A stretch of 64,000 bases of DNA from Sipunculus nudus. Lineage: Eukaryota; Annelida; Sipuncula; Golfingiida; Sipunculidae. The notes beneath the pieces are model-generated. The model was not told where the DNA came from, did not search any database, and saw only the letters and a list, made by a program, of their open reading frames with translations. Of this stretch, positions 47,706 to 59,479 are shown one piece after another. Position 1 is the stretch's first letter. Every line of letters starts with the position of its first letter. Location: contig CM049316.1 of the NCBI GenBank assembly GCA_026874595.1, positions 55,809,676 to 55,873,675 of the forward strand, in the 5' to 3' direction. Both the position numbers and the translations under genes were made by a program.

Positions 47706-50262
47706 CGTGAGTGAGTGTCAGAGAGTCAGAAGGTAAGAAATACCGTGAACAAAGATAGAAAAATAGAGTAAAGAAAGATAGAGAAGTAGAGTAAAGAAAG
47801 ATAGAGAAATAGAGTAAAGAATGATAGAGAAAAAGAGTTGACAAAAATAGAGAAATAGGGTAAACAAAGAAAGAGAAATAGAGTAAACAAAGAAAGAGAA
47901 ATAGAGTAAACAAAGATAGAAAAGTAGAGTAAACAAAGATAGAAAAATAGAGTAAACAAAGATAGAAAAAAAGAATAAACAAAGATAGAAAAATAGAGTA
48001 AAGAAAGATAGAAAAATTGAGTAAAGAAAGATAGAGAAATAGAGTAAACAAAGATTGAAAAATAGAGTAAACAAAGATAGAGAAATAGAGTAAAGAAAGA
48101 TGGAAAAATAGAGTAAAAAAAGATTGAAAAATAGAGTAAACAAAGATAGAGAAATAGAATAAACAAAGATAGAGAAATAGAGTAAACAAAAATAGAAAAA
48201 TTGAGTAAAGAAAGATAGAGAAATAGGGTAAACAAAGATAGAGAAATAGAGTAAACAAAGAAAGAGAAATAGAGAAAACAAAGATAGAGAAATAGAGTAA
48301 AGAAAGAAAGAGAAATGGAGTAAACAAAGATAGAGAAATGGAGTAAAGAAAGAAAGAGAAATAGAGTAAACAAAGATAGAGAAATGGAGTAAAGAAAGAA
48401 AGAGAAATAGAGTAAACAAAGATAGAGAAATGGAGTAAAGAAAGAAAGAGAAATAGAGTAAACAAAGATAGAGAAATAGAGTAAAGAAAGAAAGAGAAAT
48501 AGAGTAAACAAAGATAGAGAAATGGAGTAAAGAAAGAAAGAGAAATAGAGTAAACAAAGATAGAGAGATGGAGTAAAGAAAGAAAGAGAAATAGAGTAAA
48601 CAAAGATAGAGAAATGGAGTAAAGAAAGAAAGAGAAATAGAGTAAACAAAGATAGAGAAATGGAGTAAAGAAAGAAAGAGAAATAGAGTACACAAAGATA
48701 GAGAAATGGAGTAAAGAAAGAAAGAGAAATAGAGTAAACAAATATAGCGAAAAAGAGTTAACAAAAATAGAGAAATAGAGTTGACAAAGAAAGAGAAATA
48801 GAGTAAACAAAGAGAGAGAAATAGAGTAAACAAAGATAGAGAAATGGAGTAAAGAAAGAAAGAGAAATAGAGTAAACAAAGATAGAGAAATGGAGTAAAC
48901 AAAGATAGAGAAATGGAGTAAACAAAGATAGAGAAATAGAGTAAACAAAGATAGAGAAATGGAGTAAAGAAAGAAAGAGAAATAGAGTAAACAAAGATAG
49001 AGAAATGGAGTAAAGAAAGAAAGAGAAATAGAGTAAACAAAGATAGAGAAATGGAGTAAAGAAAGAAAGAGAAATAGAGTAAACAAAGATAGAGAAATGG
49101 AGTAAAGAAAGAAAGAGAAATAGAGTAAACAAAGATAGAGAAATGGAGTAAAGAAAGAAAGAGAAATAGAGTAAACAAAGATAGAGAAATGGAGTAAAGA
49201 AAGAAAGAGAAATAGAGTAAACAAAGATAGAGAAATAGAGTAAAGAAAGAAAGAGAAATAGAGTAAACAAAGATAGAGAAATGGAGTAAACAAAGAAAGA
49301 GAAATAGAGTAAACAAAGATAGAGAAATGGAGTAAAGAAAGAAAGAGAAATAGAGTAAACAAAGATAGAGAAATGGAGTAAAGAAAGAAAGAGAAATAGA
49401 GTAAACAAAGATAGAGAAATGGAGTCAAGAAAGATAGAAAAATAGAGTAAACAAAGATAGAAAAATTAAGTAAAGAAAGATTAAGAAATAGAGTAAACAA
49501 AGATAGAGAAATAGAGTAAAGAAAGAAAGAGAAATAGAGGAAACAAGGATAGAGAAATGGAGTAAACAAAGATAGGGAAAAAGAGTTAACAAAAATAGGG
49601 AAATAGAGTAAACAAAGAAAGAGAAATAGAGTAAACAAAGATAGAAGAAAGAGTAAACAAAGATAGAAAAATAGAGTAAACAAAGATAGAAAAATTGAGT
49701 AAAGAAAGATAGAGAAATAGAGTAAACAAAGATAGAGAAATAGAGTAAAGAAAGAAAGAGAAATATAGTAAACAAAAATAGAGAAATATAATAAACAAGA
49801 TAGAGAAATAGAGTAAACAAAAATAGAGAAATAGAGTAAACAAAGAAATAGAAATAGAGTAAACAAAGATAGAAAGATAGAGTAAATAAAGATAGAAAAA
49901 AAGAGTAAACAAAGATAGAGAAATAGAATAAACAAAGATAGAGAAATAGAGTAAAATAAAATAGAGAAATAGAGTAAACAAAGAAAGAGAAAAAGAGTAA
50001 ACAAAAAAAGAAAAATAGAGTAAACAAAGATAGAGAAATAGAGTGAACATAGAGAACAAAGATGGAGAACGGAGTAAACAAAAATAGAGAAATAGAGTTA
50101 ACAAAGATAGAAAAATAGAGTTAACAAAGATAGAGAACAGAGTGAATAAAGTTAGAGAAATAGAGTGAACAAAGTTAGAGAAATAGAATGAACAAAATTC
50201 GAGAAATAGAGTAAACAAAGATAGAGGACAGAGTGAACCAAGATAGAGGAATAGAATAAACA
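47706..50262. repeat. 23-bp purine-rich satellite with 46-bp higher-order dimer
   Basis: About 110 monomers of 23 bp share the core AGTAAACAAAGATAGAGAAA. In the middle (about 48290-49430) monomers alternate between an ATAGAGTAAACAAAGAT type and an ATGGAGTAAAGAAAGAA type, giving a homogeneous 46-bp dimer; the edges are more diverged and monomeric. The plus strand is almost all A and G, with few T and very few C. All three minus frames are therefore open at once, giving overlapping ORFs of up to 780 codons made of FTLFLFLCLLYFSI-like strings. These are artefacts. Confidence 0.95.
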
Positions 50263-50621
50263 AAAGTGAACGAACACATCTTTTGGAACTATGTCAGTTT
50301 TATTTTATTTTTATTTATGAGAAGATCATTTATTCAGACATGGAAAATCAAGCCAGGGCCTCAACTTTATATGTGTAACAGTAATAAACCATTATCAATC
50401 AACAAAATGTGTTCTCAAGTTTACCAGCTTATGTTTACCAAATATTTGGATAGAATATTTCTTTAGGATACCCGAGCGGTTTCCCGGGGGGGGGGGGGGG
50501 GGGGGCATGGGTCAAACCATCCAAAACCAAGCTGACCAATTTTTATTTTCCACAGAAGTATAAATTGTCCGGTCAAGTTGCCTCAGTAATCAGAATTCAA
50601 TGGAACTTTTAATAAATCGGG
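50263..50621. other. spacer with G20 run
   Basis: An uninterrupted G20 tract lies at 50486-50505, just after GAGCGGTTTCCC, which resembles the left end of the small element at 51432. No gene. Confidence 0.6.
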
Positions 50622-51030
50622 TCCATCGGGTCCGGACCCCGCTTTCTAGCCGCGTAGCCTTTTTGTTAGGTTTCATACCAATTTATGCGACCTGGACCCC
50701 TTTTCCGGACCTGTATTATTTTAGGCTTTGTGAATAGTCTTCCTTGGTTAGACCCGTCATTTCATCAATTTTTTCTCTCGTTCTGTTTTCTTTCCAAATA
50801 TAAATTATATATTCCTAAATAACTAATTTATCAGGTCCGGACCCCGCTTTTTAGCCGCGTAGCCTCTTTGTTAGGATTCATACCAGTTTATGCGACCTGG
50901 ACCACTTTTCCTGACCTGTATCTTTTTTAGGTTTTGTCAATAGTCCTCCTTGGTTAGATTTAATACATTTTTTCACTCGTCCTGTTTCTTTTTCAAATTT
51001 AAATTATATATCCCCCAAAAAACTAATCCA
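50622..51030. repeat. two tandem units of about 205 bp
   Basis: TCCGGACCCCGCTTT followed by TAGCCGCGTAGCCT starts at 50631 and again at 50836. The rest of each unit also matches (TATGCGACCTGGACC, CCTTGGTTAGA). A third, diverged relative forms the body of the element at 51432-51629. Confidence 0.8.
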
Positions 51031-51426
51031 TAAAAAACGGTAATCGCTTGTTCCGAGATTATGACTCGCTTATCATTGGGATTTTTTTTTTAATATTGGA
51101 GATATTGTGATGCAAAAGAAACCGACATGTATAGCTTCAGATACAATTGGTGAGAAATATACGAAACAGCTGTTAGAAATCGACAAGGGTGCATTTTTGA
51201 CAAGCACTGAAATGAATATCTTGCGTTAGATTTCCACGTGTTACCACATAAAGTTGATATCAATCACTATGCGCATGCGTAACTCGCTCTTTTGGTCTTC
51301 CCAATAGGAGCAGAGCCTGAAACCGAACGTGGATACCCTGTGGTTGGACTAAAAATGATATCCTCCCCTCGAAAAAGTGAAAAGCAAAGGCCAATTTTAG
51401 AGTTCTTCAGGTAAATGTAGATCTTA

Positions 51427-51634
51427 ATGACCAGAAGCGGTTCCGGGGGGGGGGGGGGGCAGGGGGTCCGGACCCGCCCTTTTTCATCAGAAACAACGTT
51501 TTTTAAGGGCTTCAGACAAAATTTTGCCGCCTGGACCCCCCTTTTCAGACCTGAGGACCTTTTTTTTAGGGTTTTAAATTGTCCTCCTGGGTTGGACCCC
51601 CCTTTTCCTAAATCCTGGATCCGCCCCTGATGAC
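51427..51634. mobile_element. 198-bp MITE with CAGGGGCGGATCC-type ends and 5-bp duplication
   Basis: The body spans 51432-51629. The left end CAGAAGCGGTTCC and the reverse complement of the right end, CAGGGGCGGATCC, match at 10 of 13 positions. ATGAC flanks both sides (51427-51431, 51630-51634). It contains a G-run and GGACCC-rich text related to the 205-bp tandem units. The plus frame across it (51427-51630) is not a gene. Confidence 0.6.
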
Positions 51635-53448
51635 CAAATAACTGTACTAAAATACAGTAAAATAGGCCTTTGAGTTTGTATATATCATTCTTTTATATTC
51701 CATCGAAACTAATATAAAATGTCATTTTTCCTTCGAAACTAAGATTTTCGTACGAAAATCATTTAATTAAGGCCACAAGATATACTATATGTATTCCGGA
51801 TAATAAAAGTTCATGATAATTATCTTGAAAAGTATACACGGGTAGGTGGCGCGACAGACAAGCATGGGAGAACACATAACCTCAGTCAGTTGTACACGCA
51901 GTGGTCACATCAGGAACTCTAATATAGAATTATAAGACATCGTAAACCTTGCGGAAAAATGCTCATTACGCACATTTTCTATAAAACAAGATTAAGGGAT
52001 AATATTACACACTTAACTTTTCTTTATTTCCCCTGAAAAAAAAATGTTAAGTGAAATCATACATCATGGTATGATTGCATAAAAAAATGGCATGAAAGTT
52101 TATTGTTATAAATGGGGAATGAATACTACTTGTGGTGATATCCAGGTATAAACAATTAATTTTTTCTTCAGCGAAATTACATCTAATGAAAACTAAAATA
52201 AAAATTCCAGGTATTCGAAAATCATTTGTGCGTGCCAAACGAATGTGTCTAAATATTTGTATATTGTGCAAAATGATAACAAAATTATCATGGTGCGACG
52301 AAAAGGCTTGTATCTGTTTCTGTGTTTGCAACTTCATTTCCTTTTATTCTGTACATACAATAACAAGGTTTTAACCCTTGAAATTCGGAATGACATTGGG
52401 AAGATAATGTGATTCATTATATGTTTAAATAGATTAACCAACACCTCTCATAATTACTGCTGTATTACTTTTCCTTCTGGTCCCGCATTGTGTATTGGAA
52501 AACAAAACCTTTGTTTAGTTTGAATGTCAATGTCATCTTTGAAACAATTTACCTTGTTAAATGTAACCTTTTCCCAACAAAAGTTGTTTCTCTTTATAAA
52601 TAAAAACTTTTTTTTTGTTTCAAATTCCTGAATATCATGGTTGTCAAGGCCAAATAATATGTGGTTAAATGTAAAAAAGCCATAAAAAGCGTCGTCCATA
52701 GATATGGGTAACATTGTTTATCATTGTTTCTTGATCATCTTTTAATATAATGTCATAACCAGGCCCTTGAGATAACATTTCACTGTCAATAAAACAGGCA
52801 AATGACACATTTTCTAACTACTTCCTACTAAAATAGAGCATGTGACTTATTTTTTTCCGTGCGAGTGTGATCCTAGCCTATAACTGACAACACCGCAGCG
52901 AAACTTAAAAACACCATCATGTTTTTGTTGCATTATATCTATTATCAAAAAGCAGGCCACTTATTAACTCTGATACATGTATACCCTTATTTACCCTTTG
53001 TTGTTTTCACATGCCTTACCGAAAGAAGAAAAGTCTCGATATCCGAACCCGAATACAATCTACCTGAGTAAACATTATGATTTCGGTTTTACCACTCAAA
53101 TGATCGTGCTTGACATATCACCAGTAATACACCTATACAAATATTATTAAATTGAAGCAAACTGAAAATAAATGAAGTAAAACTCAAGCAGCAATATATA
53201 AAAAATAATGATTACATTAATGTAAATATTGATTACGTTTGTCTCATAATACCACTTTCGCATTCTAAATCCTACCACTGACTCTAAACCAGTTAACTTT
53301 CACAACATCTATATGACATCTTTGTATAATTGCCTGTTTTAAAAGAATTTACCACTTACTTTTTATTATGTTCTAATTATAAAATCATATTTTTTGTTTG
53401 CTTATTTTGTGTTCTCGCGCTTGAATCGATTTCCGTTTAACATTTATG

Positions 53449-53484
<36 letters not shown>

Positions 53485-53560
53485 CATTCTTTAAACTGCC
53501 TTCGCACTTATATGAACCAATTGTTAGTATATTTCTGGTGGTCTGCACGAAAAATGTTTC
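51635..53560. other. AT-rich intergenic sequence
   Basis: (TA)n at about 53451-53480. A weak candidate exon at 52454-52714 is listed separately; a plus frame at 52132-52374 is not supported. Confidence 0.45.
52454..52714 (-). CDS. possible exon, hypothetical
   Basis: An 86-codon minus frame contains SMDDAFYGFFTFNHILFG and FCFPIHNAGPEGK. It has protein-like composition despite AT-rich DNA, but also an internal acceptor-like ATATTCAG and donor-like AAG|GTAAAT, so boundaries are unclear. No domain was recognised; it may be a remnant. Confidence 0.2.
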   Translation of the reverse strand: MLPISMDDAFYGFFTFNHILFGLDNHDIQEFETKKKFLFIKRNNFCWEKVTFNKVNCFKDDIDIQTKQRFCFPIHNAGPEGKVIQQ

Positions 53561-53571
53561 TAAGCTGTCAC

Positions 53572-53577
53572 TTTATT
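53572..53577 (-). terminator. poly(A) signal AATAAA of the lectin gene
   Basis: AATAAA overlaps the TAA that closes the open stretch after the amber codon and lies about 100 bases past the TAG stop, a normal position for cleavage signalling. Confidence 0.55.
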
Positions 53578-56500
53578 CCTGTGAGACTTGTAAAACAGGT
53601 GCTGGGCTGCACGGTGACCCCGGGATGACAGCATCCACAGGGGTGTCGTACAAAACGTCATCCTTGGTGTCCTGGGGCTAATTATTGGCCGAGGCCTCAG
53701 GTTGATAGGCTGCTGGCTCGTTTTGTAAAGAGAAATGCACTCTCAACCGACCCCTGTTCCCTTCTATTCTGCGCGCAATTCTAACGATCCACCTGTACAA
53801 AAGTGAGTTGTAATCTAGAAATGGCACATGGTTACATAAAAGCTATGAACAATTTTTTTTTACTGTTATTTTTCATGGTGAGAAACCCCTCCATTTTCTA
53901 GTTTTGTGGTGGCTTATCCAAGCTTCTATCAACTCTTATGATACATGCCCCCCGTCCCCACTAGCTCTCATGCCAGAAAACATTTAGTTCTTTCGAAAAG
54001 AGGGATCGTTCTTATCCCAGCATGTCATCTCAAAGCATGGCTTTCGGCGTATATAATAATACTAATAACCCCAAGATTATAAATGAACAGATTATTTGAA
54101 TACAATTTGAGGATGTCATCATGTACAAGCTGATAAAGAATAATGTAGTGACAATAGGAGGGCGAATAATCCCCCAATGCACATTTTAATAAACATAACA
54201 TTAAAACTATAGAAAAAAAATCATCAAAGTACAATTCATTCAGTGGATGGTGATTCATTTATTATTTTGCATCAAGGAAATAAAATCTAAATTTGCATGA
54301 TTCAAAATTCAAATAAATGAAGATAAATCTAATTTATAATGCTCTACTCTACCTTCGGAACCTTGAAGGCATCACGTGCCGTGAGAGGATCAGGCTTGGT
54401 ATGATGATCACTATCACGATAAAAAGAGCACTTATCGTGACCACAGCGGTGGAGGAACCCGGACCATTGCTGTCGCTAGGCCTTTTGTCTGAAAGATTAA
54501 TGAAAATGGATTATAAGGATTATGAAGACGTATTTCTAATTAAAAGTATTTCTCCTTTATTAATAATTGCAATATTATTCATATCAACCATATCAACCAA
54601 GATATACGATAAACATGGCTAAAGTCATTTTTATTTATCCTGTACCGAAATCCAGCATTATTATTCTCTTTAAATTTCAGTCTAGTAAAATGCACAACAG
54701 AGATGATGCCTTAGTTCAAATTCAATTGATATTTAGTGGGCGTAATCGTTTATAAGCAACTTCTGAAAAAAGAGACATCTCTGCTTTCTACTTTCAATAT
54801 ATATTTCTAATTATTTGTTATACATTCAGATCAATAGCTTATTTTATTATCTTTCACTTCAATAGACATGTCAATATATCCTCTTTTCATTATGTATCAC
54901 CGTTAATTATGATATGATGTTCAAAGAACTTCGAAAAAGAGAGAAACTTGAAGGCCAAGTTTTCCCTCATTGTCGAAGGAGCGCGCTCACCAGAGGCCCA
55001 CCGTTCCCCTACTTTTCTCTAGAGAGGGAAACACAAACTATTTTTCTCTGATACTTGAATTAAAGACATGCACAAACACAAATACACATATATTCTGAAG
55101 GAGTGACAAACATTCCATAAATGTTTCCTTCACAATAACACAATCAAATATTTAAGAAAGAGCAAGTAGTAGAACCCTGACAAAGTTATAATTTGCCAGT
55201 TATAAAATCCTGAAGACCAATGTCTTACTTTGAACACAGATGAAGGGATGAGACTCGTCACATTTTACAGGCCTCCAGCGTCCGTCCCTAACGTCCATCA
55301 CAGCACAGGGTTTGTTCATCTGATGACGGATTCCGTCTCGCCAGTTCGTCCATAGTAATCGCAATTTCACTTTTTGGATATAAATGTTAGTATACAAATT
55401 TATGTGAAAAATAAGGTTTCCTATGAAAGGTCTACATGTTTAAAAGATACATTATGTCGACATTTAATACCAAACTGGTTTCACTGGTTGGAAATAAACT
55501 TTAGTGTGTATATATAAGATTATTTTGATAAAATATCAAGCGCCTGAGCTACAAATAATTTTTTTTTCTCTCTAATATCTTTTGTAACTGGAACACAAAT
55601 TCAGGGTTAACTCATTTTATTTAATTTGACAAGGATAATGATTATAATGCTCATAATGAGGATGATACCTGATGCCGCTGTTTGTCCGGTCTCGTACCAG
55701 GCTCCTTGCACCAAACCAAACCAGTAATGAGCGCGGATACTCTTATTAAGGGGGATATAATTTACCAAGTCCAAATCAATGAGTAGATTTCCGCCAAATT
55801 TTCGACACGTTTGATCAGCGTAGAACCACGAGACCTCTTTACTTGAGGAGAACACGCAGCCTTCCCGAGTAGATAAAACACGACAGGGTCGTGGAAATGG
55901 GCATTGTTCGCAATCTTTATCTAATTTAAGTAAGAAAGAATATCTTATAAACGGGACTAGATTAATATACGAAGAACGTTGTGACTATATCAGTACAATA
56001 TTCTTTAAAAAGAAGCAGATAAAAAAACATGATATTATCAAAAGTCTTTAACAGAAAACTTTGAATTTACTTAATTGCTGAACTATCATTAAAAATGGGT
56101 CGTGTATATGATCAAATATACGAAACTTTCTGTTCCCTTACTTTTAGGTTGACAAATGTACCCATCAAGTTTTCTGAAGCAGTCTCGTTTGTATAAGTTA
56201 CCATTCTCACGTAGAGCGGCACACTGGACACCTACTTTGGACCCAAGAGGATCTTTACCTACTATTGTTGGAAAAAACCCATATAATAGCCGTATGATAA
56301 ATATCATGTCATAAAACTATACACATTTTAAAATTATATTTATTCAGGATTTATAAGAATTGCCTAAATTATAAAACTCTGTGGAGCCTTGAAAGCATTT
56401 GGTTCATATTTTACACAAAATATTCAAAATTTAAACCTACCATATGATGTTCCGTTGAGATAGACCCATCGTCCGAATTGACTCCATTTTACGTTTATCC

Positions 56501-56766
56501 AAGTTGAGGAGATACCTCTGCCCCTTAAAATTTTCTCTACTTCCAGTTGTTCTTCAGGGCTTTGTGGCATAGGCAGTGTTTGGTGTTGCCGGTTACACAT
56601 ACTCAATGCTTCCATGGCGGAGAGATTTGTAATTGGTTGTGACTCAGACACTGAAACGTGATATATAATTTGTTATATTCAAGCTAGTGCGGTCATTTTG
56701 CTGGATAGCTATTAATAATGCACATCAGGTCTTATCATAACTATAAACTTAGCTCAAGTCTTTCTC

Positions 56767-56823
<57 letters not shown>

Positions 56824-57105
56824 AACCTGTATATTTGTCGTATATATATTTTTCTGTTGCAATAAATCGTGCAAAAACAAGTTTATATGGAGTTCATTTA
56901 TAGTTAATTTACAACAAATCAGATAAAAAATCGGAATTTTATATCAGCGATACTTACGCATGTGTGATGTCTTTAGACTGGAGCTGGAAGCAAGCGATTT
57001 CTGATCGGGGAGAAACAATAACAGTGAGATCACCAGAGCCGCCGACACCTTTGACCTGCCCATCATCCGGTATAAGTCTATACCATCCGTCACCTGATGC
57101 ACCAT
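53573..57105 (-). CDS. two-domain C-type lectin-like type I membrane receptor (7 exons)
   Basis: Exons, 5' to 3': 57105-56958, 56650-56441, 56261-56142, 55920-55669, 55369-55229, 54488-54353, 53792-53678. All junctions keep frame; the first five introns are phase 1 and the last is phase 2. Exon 1 gives a signal peptide (MMGRSKVSAALVISLLLFLP; the ATG at 57066 is preferred because a TATA-like TATTTAA sits at 57107-57113). Exons 2-3 form a divergent lectin domain (SMCNRQHQTLP, STWINVKWSQFGRW, GVQCAALRE, CFRKLDGYICQ). Exons 4-5 form a second, more canonical one (REGCVFSSSKEVSW, HYWFGLVQGAW, LLWTNWRDG, PCAVMDVRDGRW, CDESHPFICVQ). Neither has a clear EPN/QPD plus WND calcium set, so sugar binding is unproven. 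Exon 6 encodes a membrane helix (VVTISALFIVIVIIIPSLIL); exon 7 a basic tail ending at TAG (53678). The protein is about 360 residues. Thirty-four open codons follow the TAG, up to TAA at 53573. The weakest junction is the exon 5 acceptor (CCAAAAAG|TG), which lacks a pyrimidine tract. A cell-surface recognition role is inferred from the family. Confidence 0.9.
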
Positions 57106-57106
57106 C

Positions 57107-57146
57107 TTAAATACTAACGCCGCTTAGCCACCGGTTGTGGTTATCA
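57107..57146 (-). promoter_or_regulatory. proximal promoter of the lectin gene: TATA-like box plus joined GATA/RUNX sites
   Basis: TATTTAA (57107-57113) would place the start near 57080. About 25-30 bases further upstream the plus strand reads TGTGGTTATCA (57136-57146), an overlap of a RUNX core (TGTGGTT) and an inverted GATA core (TTATCA). GATA and RUNX factors act in animal blood cells. The match is short, so this is inference. Confidence 0.35.
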
Positions 57147-57149
57147 CAT

Positions 57150-57414
57150 AGAAATCGTAAATTGACCTATCAAACATTGTGTCAATTATCATGCCCCTAT
57201 TCGGTCATGGAGTTTGTACAAGATGTCTGTCTTAATTTGAAATTTGTAGCGAAACATGATGCATATATTTGTTTAGATAATTAAAATAGTTCAATTTAAT
57301 TAAAAAATATTTTTAGTAAAACGACTATCTGGTAATTCTATGTATTTTGTCAACTTCAACTAAGAAAAACATATTTATATATCCTGTAATTTTTATTTTT
57401 GTAATGGTACATAC
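57150..57414. other. upstream flank of the lectin gene, nothing seen
   Basis: AT-rich, with no further exon or repeat. Confidence 0.4.
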
Positions 57415-57565
57415 TTTGCCTGCTCTAGCTTGACCACCAGGACTACTATGGAAATAAGTTTTAAAACTTTTTAGTGCTATCCTTGGTGTATGTCAGGATA
57501 TCATGTTTTATTGTATATGCATGTAACTGATTGCCGGAATAAAATCAATCAATCAATTAAAAATA
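57415..57565 (+). mobile_element. LINE 3'-end fragment
   Basis: GGACTACTATGGAAATAAGT and TTAGTGCTATCCTTGG lead to GATTGCCGGAATAAAATCAA with an (ATCA)n tail. Simple (ATCA)n tails after an AATAAA-like word are usual for 3' ends of CR1-type LINEs in invertebrates. Only the tail survives. Confidence 0.45.
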
Positions 57566-57569
57566 CATA

Positions 57570-58670
57570 TACCACATAACCGCTGCGTGTGTGCAGGATG
57601 GTGGTATAGCAATGCTCATACCTAGTATTGTTTAAGTGTTTACTATCCTAATTATGCAATTCATTATCTTAATTAAACCACATGGATTCAACTAAATTAA
57701 GGTTACACCAACAATAATCTTATTGTTAGCATTTATTTAAACAATGTTTTTAACCATACTGGAACATTGTGCCTTTCTATCTTAATTGGATGTAATGAGC
57801 ATATATATTTTATAGAAAGTGTTTTACTGCCCTGAAACATAGCATATATCTAAACATTTATAGAGAGGGTGAATAAACAACTTTATTTTTTTATCCGTGA
57901 GTTGCTGCTTGTTATTTAGTGTCTAAAGTATGCACCTACGATTGTGAGTGGGAGAGGCAAGCCCAAACGGTGTTTCCAACCGTCTCTAAATGTCACTAAA
58001 AGTTGCCCCTAGAAAACCGTTTGAAAACACGATCGAGTTTCTGAAGTTTATCGGAAATCTGTCACAGACATTCAGATTGGTGAAAATAAATGAATACTTG
58101 TTATATTTTTGCTTAGGAAAGAGCCTGCTCACTCTAAAAAAACTGCTCACTGTTTAGTGTTCAAGATTTCAGACTTTTGAACGGACCATTTTTTAGTTTT
58201 ATAAGGTTTTGATAACCTGAATGTTTCTTTGATTAATCTCCCTTCTCCATAATTTTTCTCCTGTGAATCGTAATTGTATTTGGAGGCCTTTTCGTCTTGT
58301 CTCCGAACTGCAGAGCCAATAATTTATAGTTTACTTTCAAATTCTGGGGATTATTTAGACAGGATAGTATCCATTTAAATAATCTATAGATAGACTAATC
58401 CTGTTTAATGGAACTGTACTCTAACAATTATAAAACTGCATATTTTATGTGAGTTATACATGAAATTTAAAACAGATATACTTAGATTGATTAGATGACT
58501 GCTGTCTATGGATTAAGCATTTCTAGCCAAAGCTGTTTAAAGCTTTTGTCCCAAAGAAACTTCCAATGGGGTTGTGGCCCTTTTAGTCTATGCCCTGTAG
58601 AGGTCGATGCCAAACTTGCGAATAAAAATTATTAATATCAACTTATTTATTTAACATTGATTGTACAAAT
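57570..58670. other. intergenic, no gene seen
   Basis: Ordinary AT-rich sequence with no exon, RNA gene or repeat supported. Confidence 0.5.
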
Positions 58671-58674
58671 TAAT

Positions 58675-58885
58675 AATATGACTATTCGCGCCACTGTCCA
58701 TGGCTCACATTCTGGCGTTCAGTAGTCTGTAGGGGTGGAGGAAACCGGATACCTCGGAGAAAACTACCGGCCTTGGACGGGCAATTGTAAAACCCACTCT
58801 CATAGACACGCCGGGATCGAACCCAGGTTGCAAGCGGAGAGAAGTGAGCGTTTTACCCCTCCACTATTCATGCCCCTTGATAAGC
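58675..58885 (-). mobile_element. tRNA-derived SINE
   Basis: On the minus strand the head has an A-box-like GTGGAGGGGTAAAACGC and, about 35 bases on, a perfect B box GGTTCGATCCC (58813-58823). The body GGTAGTTTTCTCCGAGG and ATCCGGTTTCCTCCACCCC matches the conserved central domain shared by several metazoan SINE families. It lacks the folding of a full tRNA gene, so it is a SINE and not a functional tRNA. Confidence 0.75.
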
Positions 58886-58889
58886 ATCC

Positions 58890-59421
58890 CTTGAGTGACT
58901 GGTGTCATGGGCATTGGCAGTCAGCTGGAGGTTTTTATGGACAATGTGCTGATGCGTTGAAGATTTCTCAATGAAGGATTCTGACTACATTAATTGCACA
59001 ATACCATGAATAGAAATTGAATTTGTTTCGACCCGCCAGCATTTATCCTTTCAGTCCAAAGGGCCTAACGGGATCAGGGGCCAACTAGGAGTCCAGTAAA
59101 ATGCCTACAAACGGGAAAGAGATTTTTCCGTATGTATAAATTAAGTTATTAACACGGAAGCCCTAAGAAGGCTCAGCCTGGTCGGAAGTTTTATAAGGAC
59201 AGGACACACAAAATTTTGAACATGCAATAAAACTCATATTTCGTTGAGCTGTGTTTGGCCCAATAAATTTGTTTTCGAGCATTTTCTCAGGAATATGTAA
59301 AGGGCGAGCAAATTGTTATTTTAACATTTTTTTATAGGAATTCGATTATAAATTCATCTTATAAGAAAAAAATAATAACGGAACTGATTTTCAAACCAAG
59401 TATAAGCAAAATATCAAATTG

Positions 59422-59477
<56 letters not shown>

Positions 59478-59479
59478 TG
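58890..59479. other. intergenic, ends in (TA)n
   Basis: No gene seen; (TA)n at about 59419-59473. Confidence 0.5.

Noticed and set aside
47662-50004. 780-codon minus-strand open frame
   Set aside because: It is the complement of a purine-rich 23-bp satellite. All three minus frames are open together and the peptide is a monotone Phe/Leu/Ser repeat, so it reflects lack of stops, not a gene.
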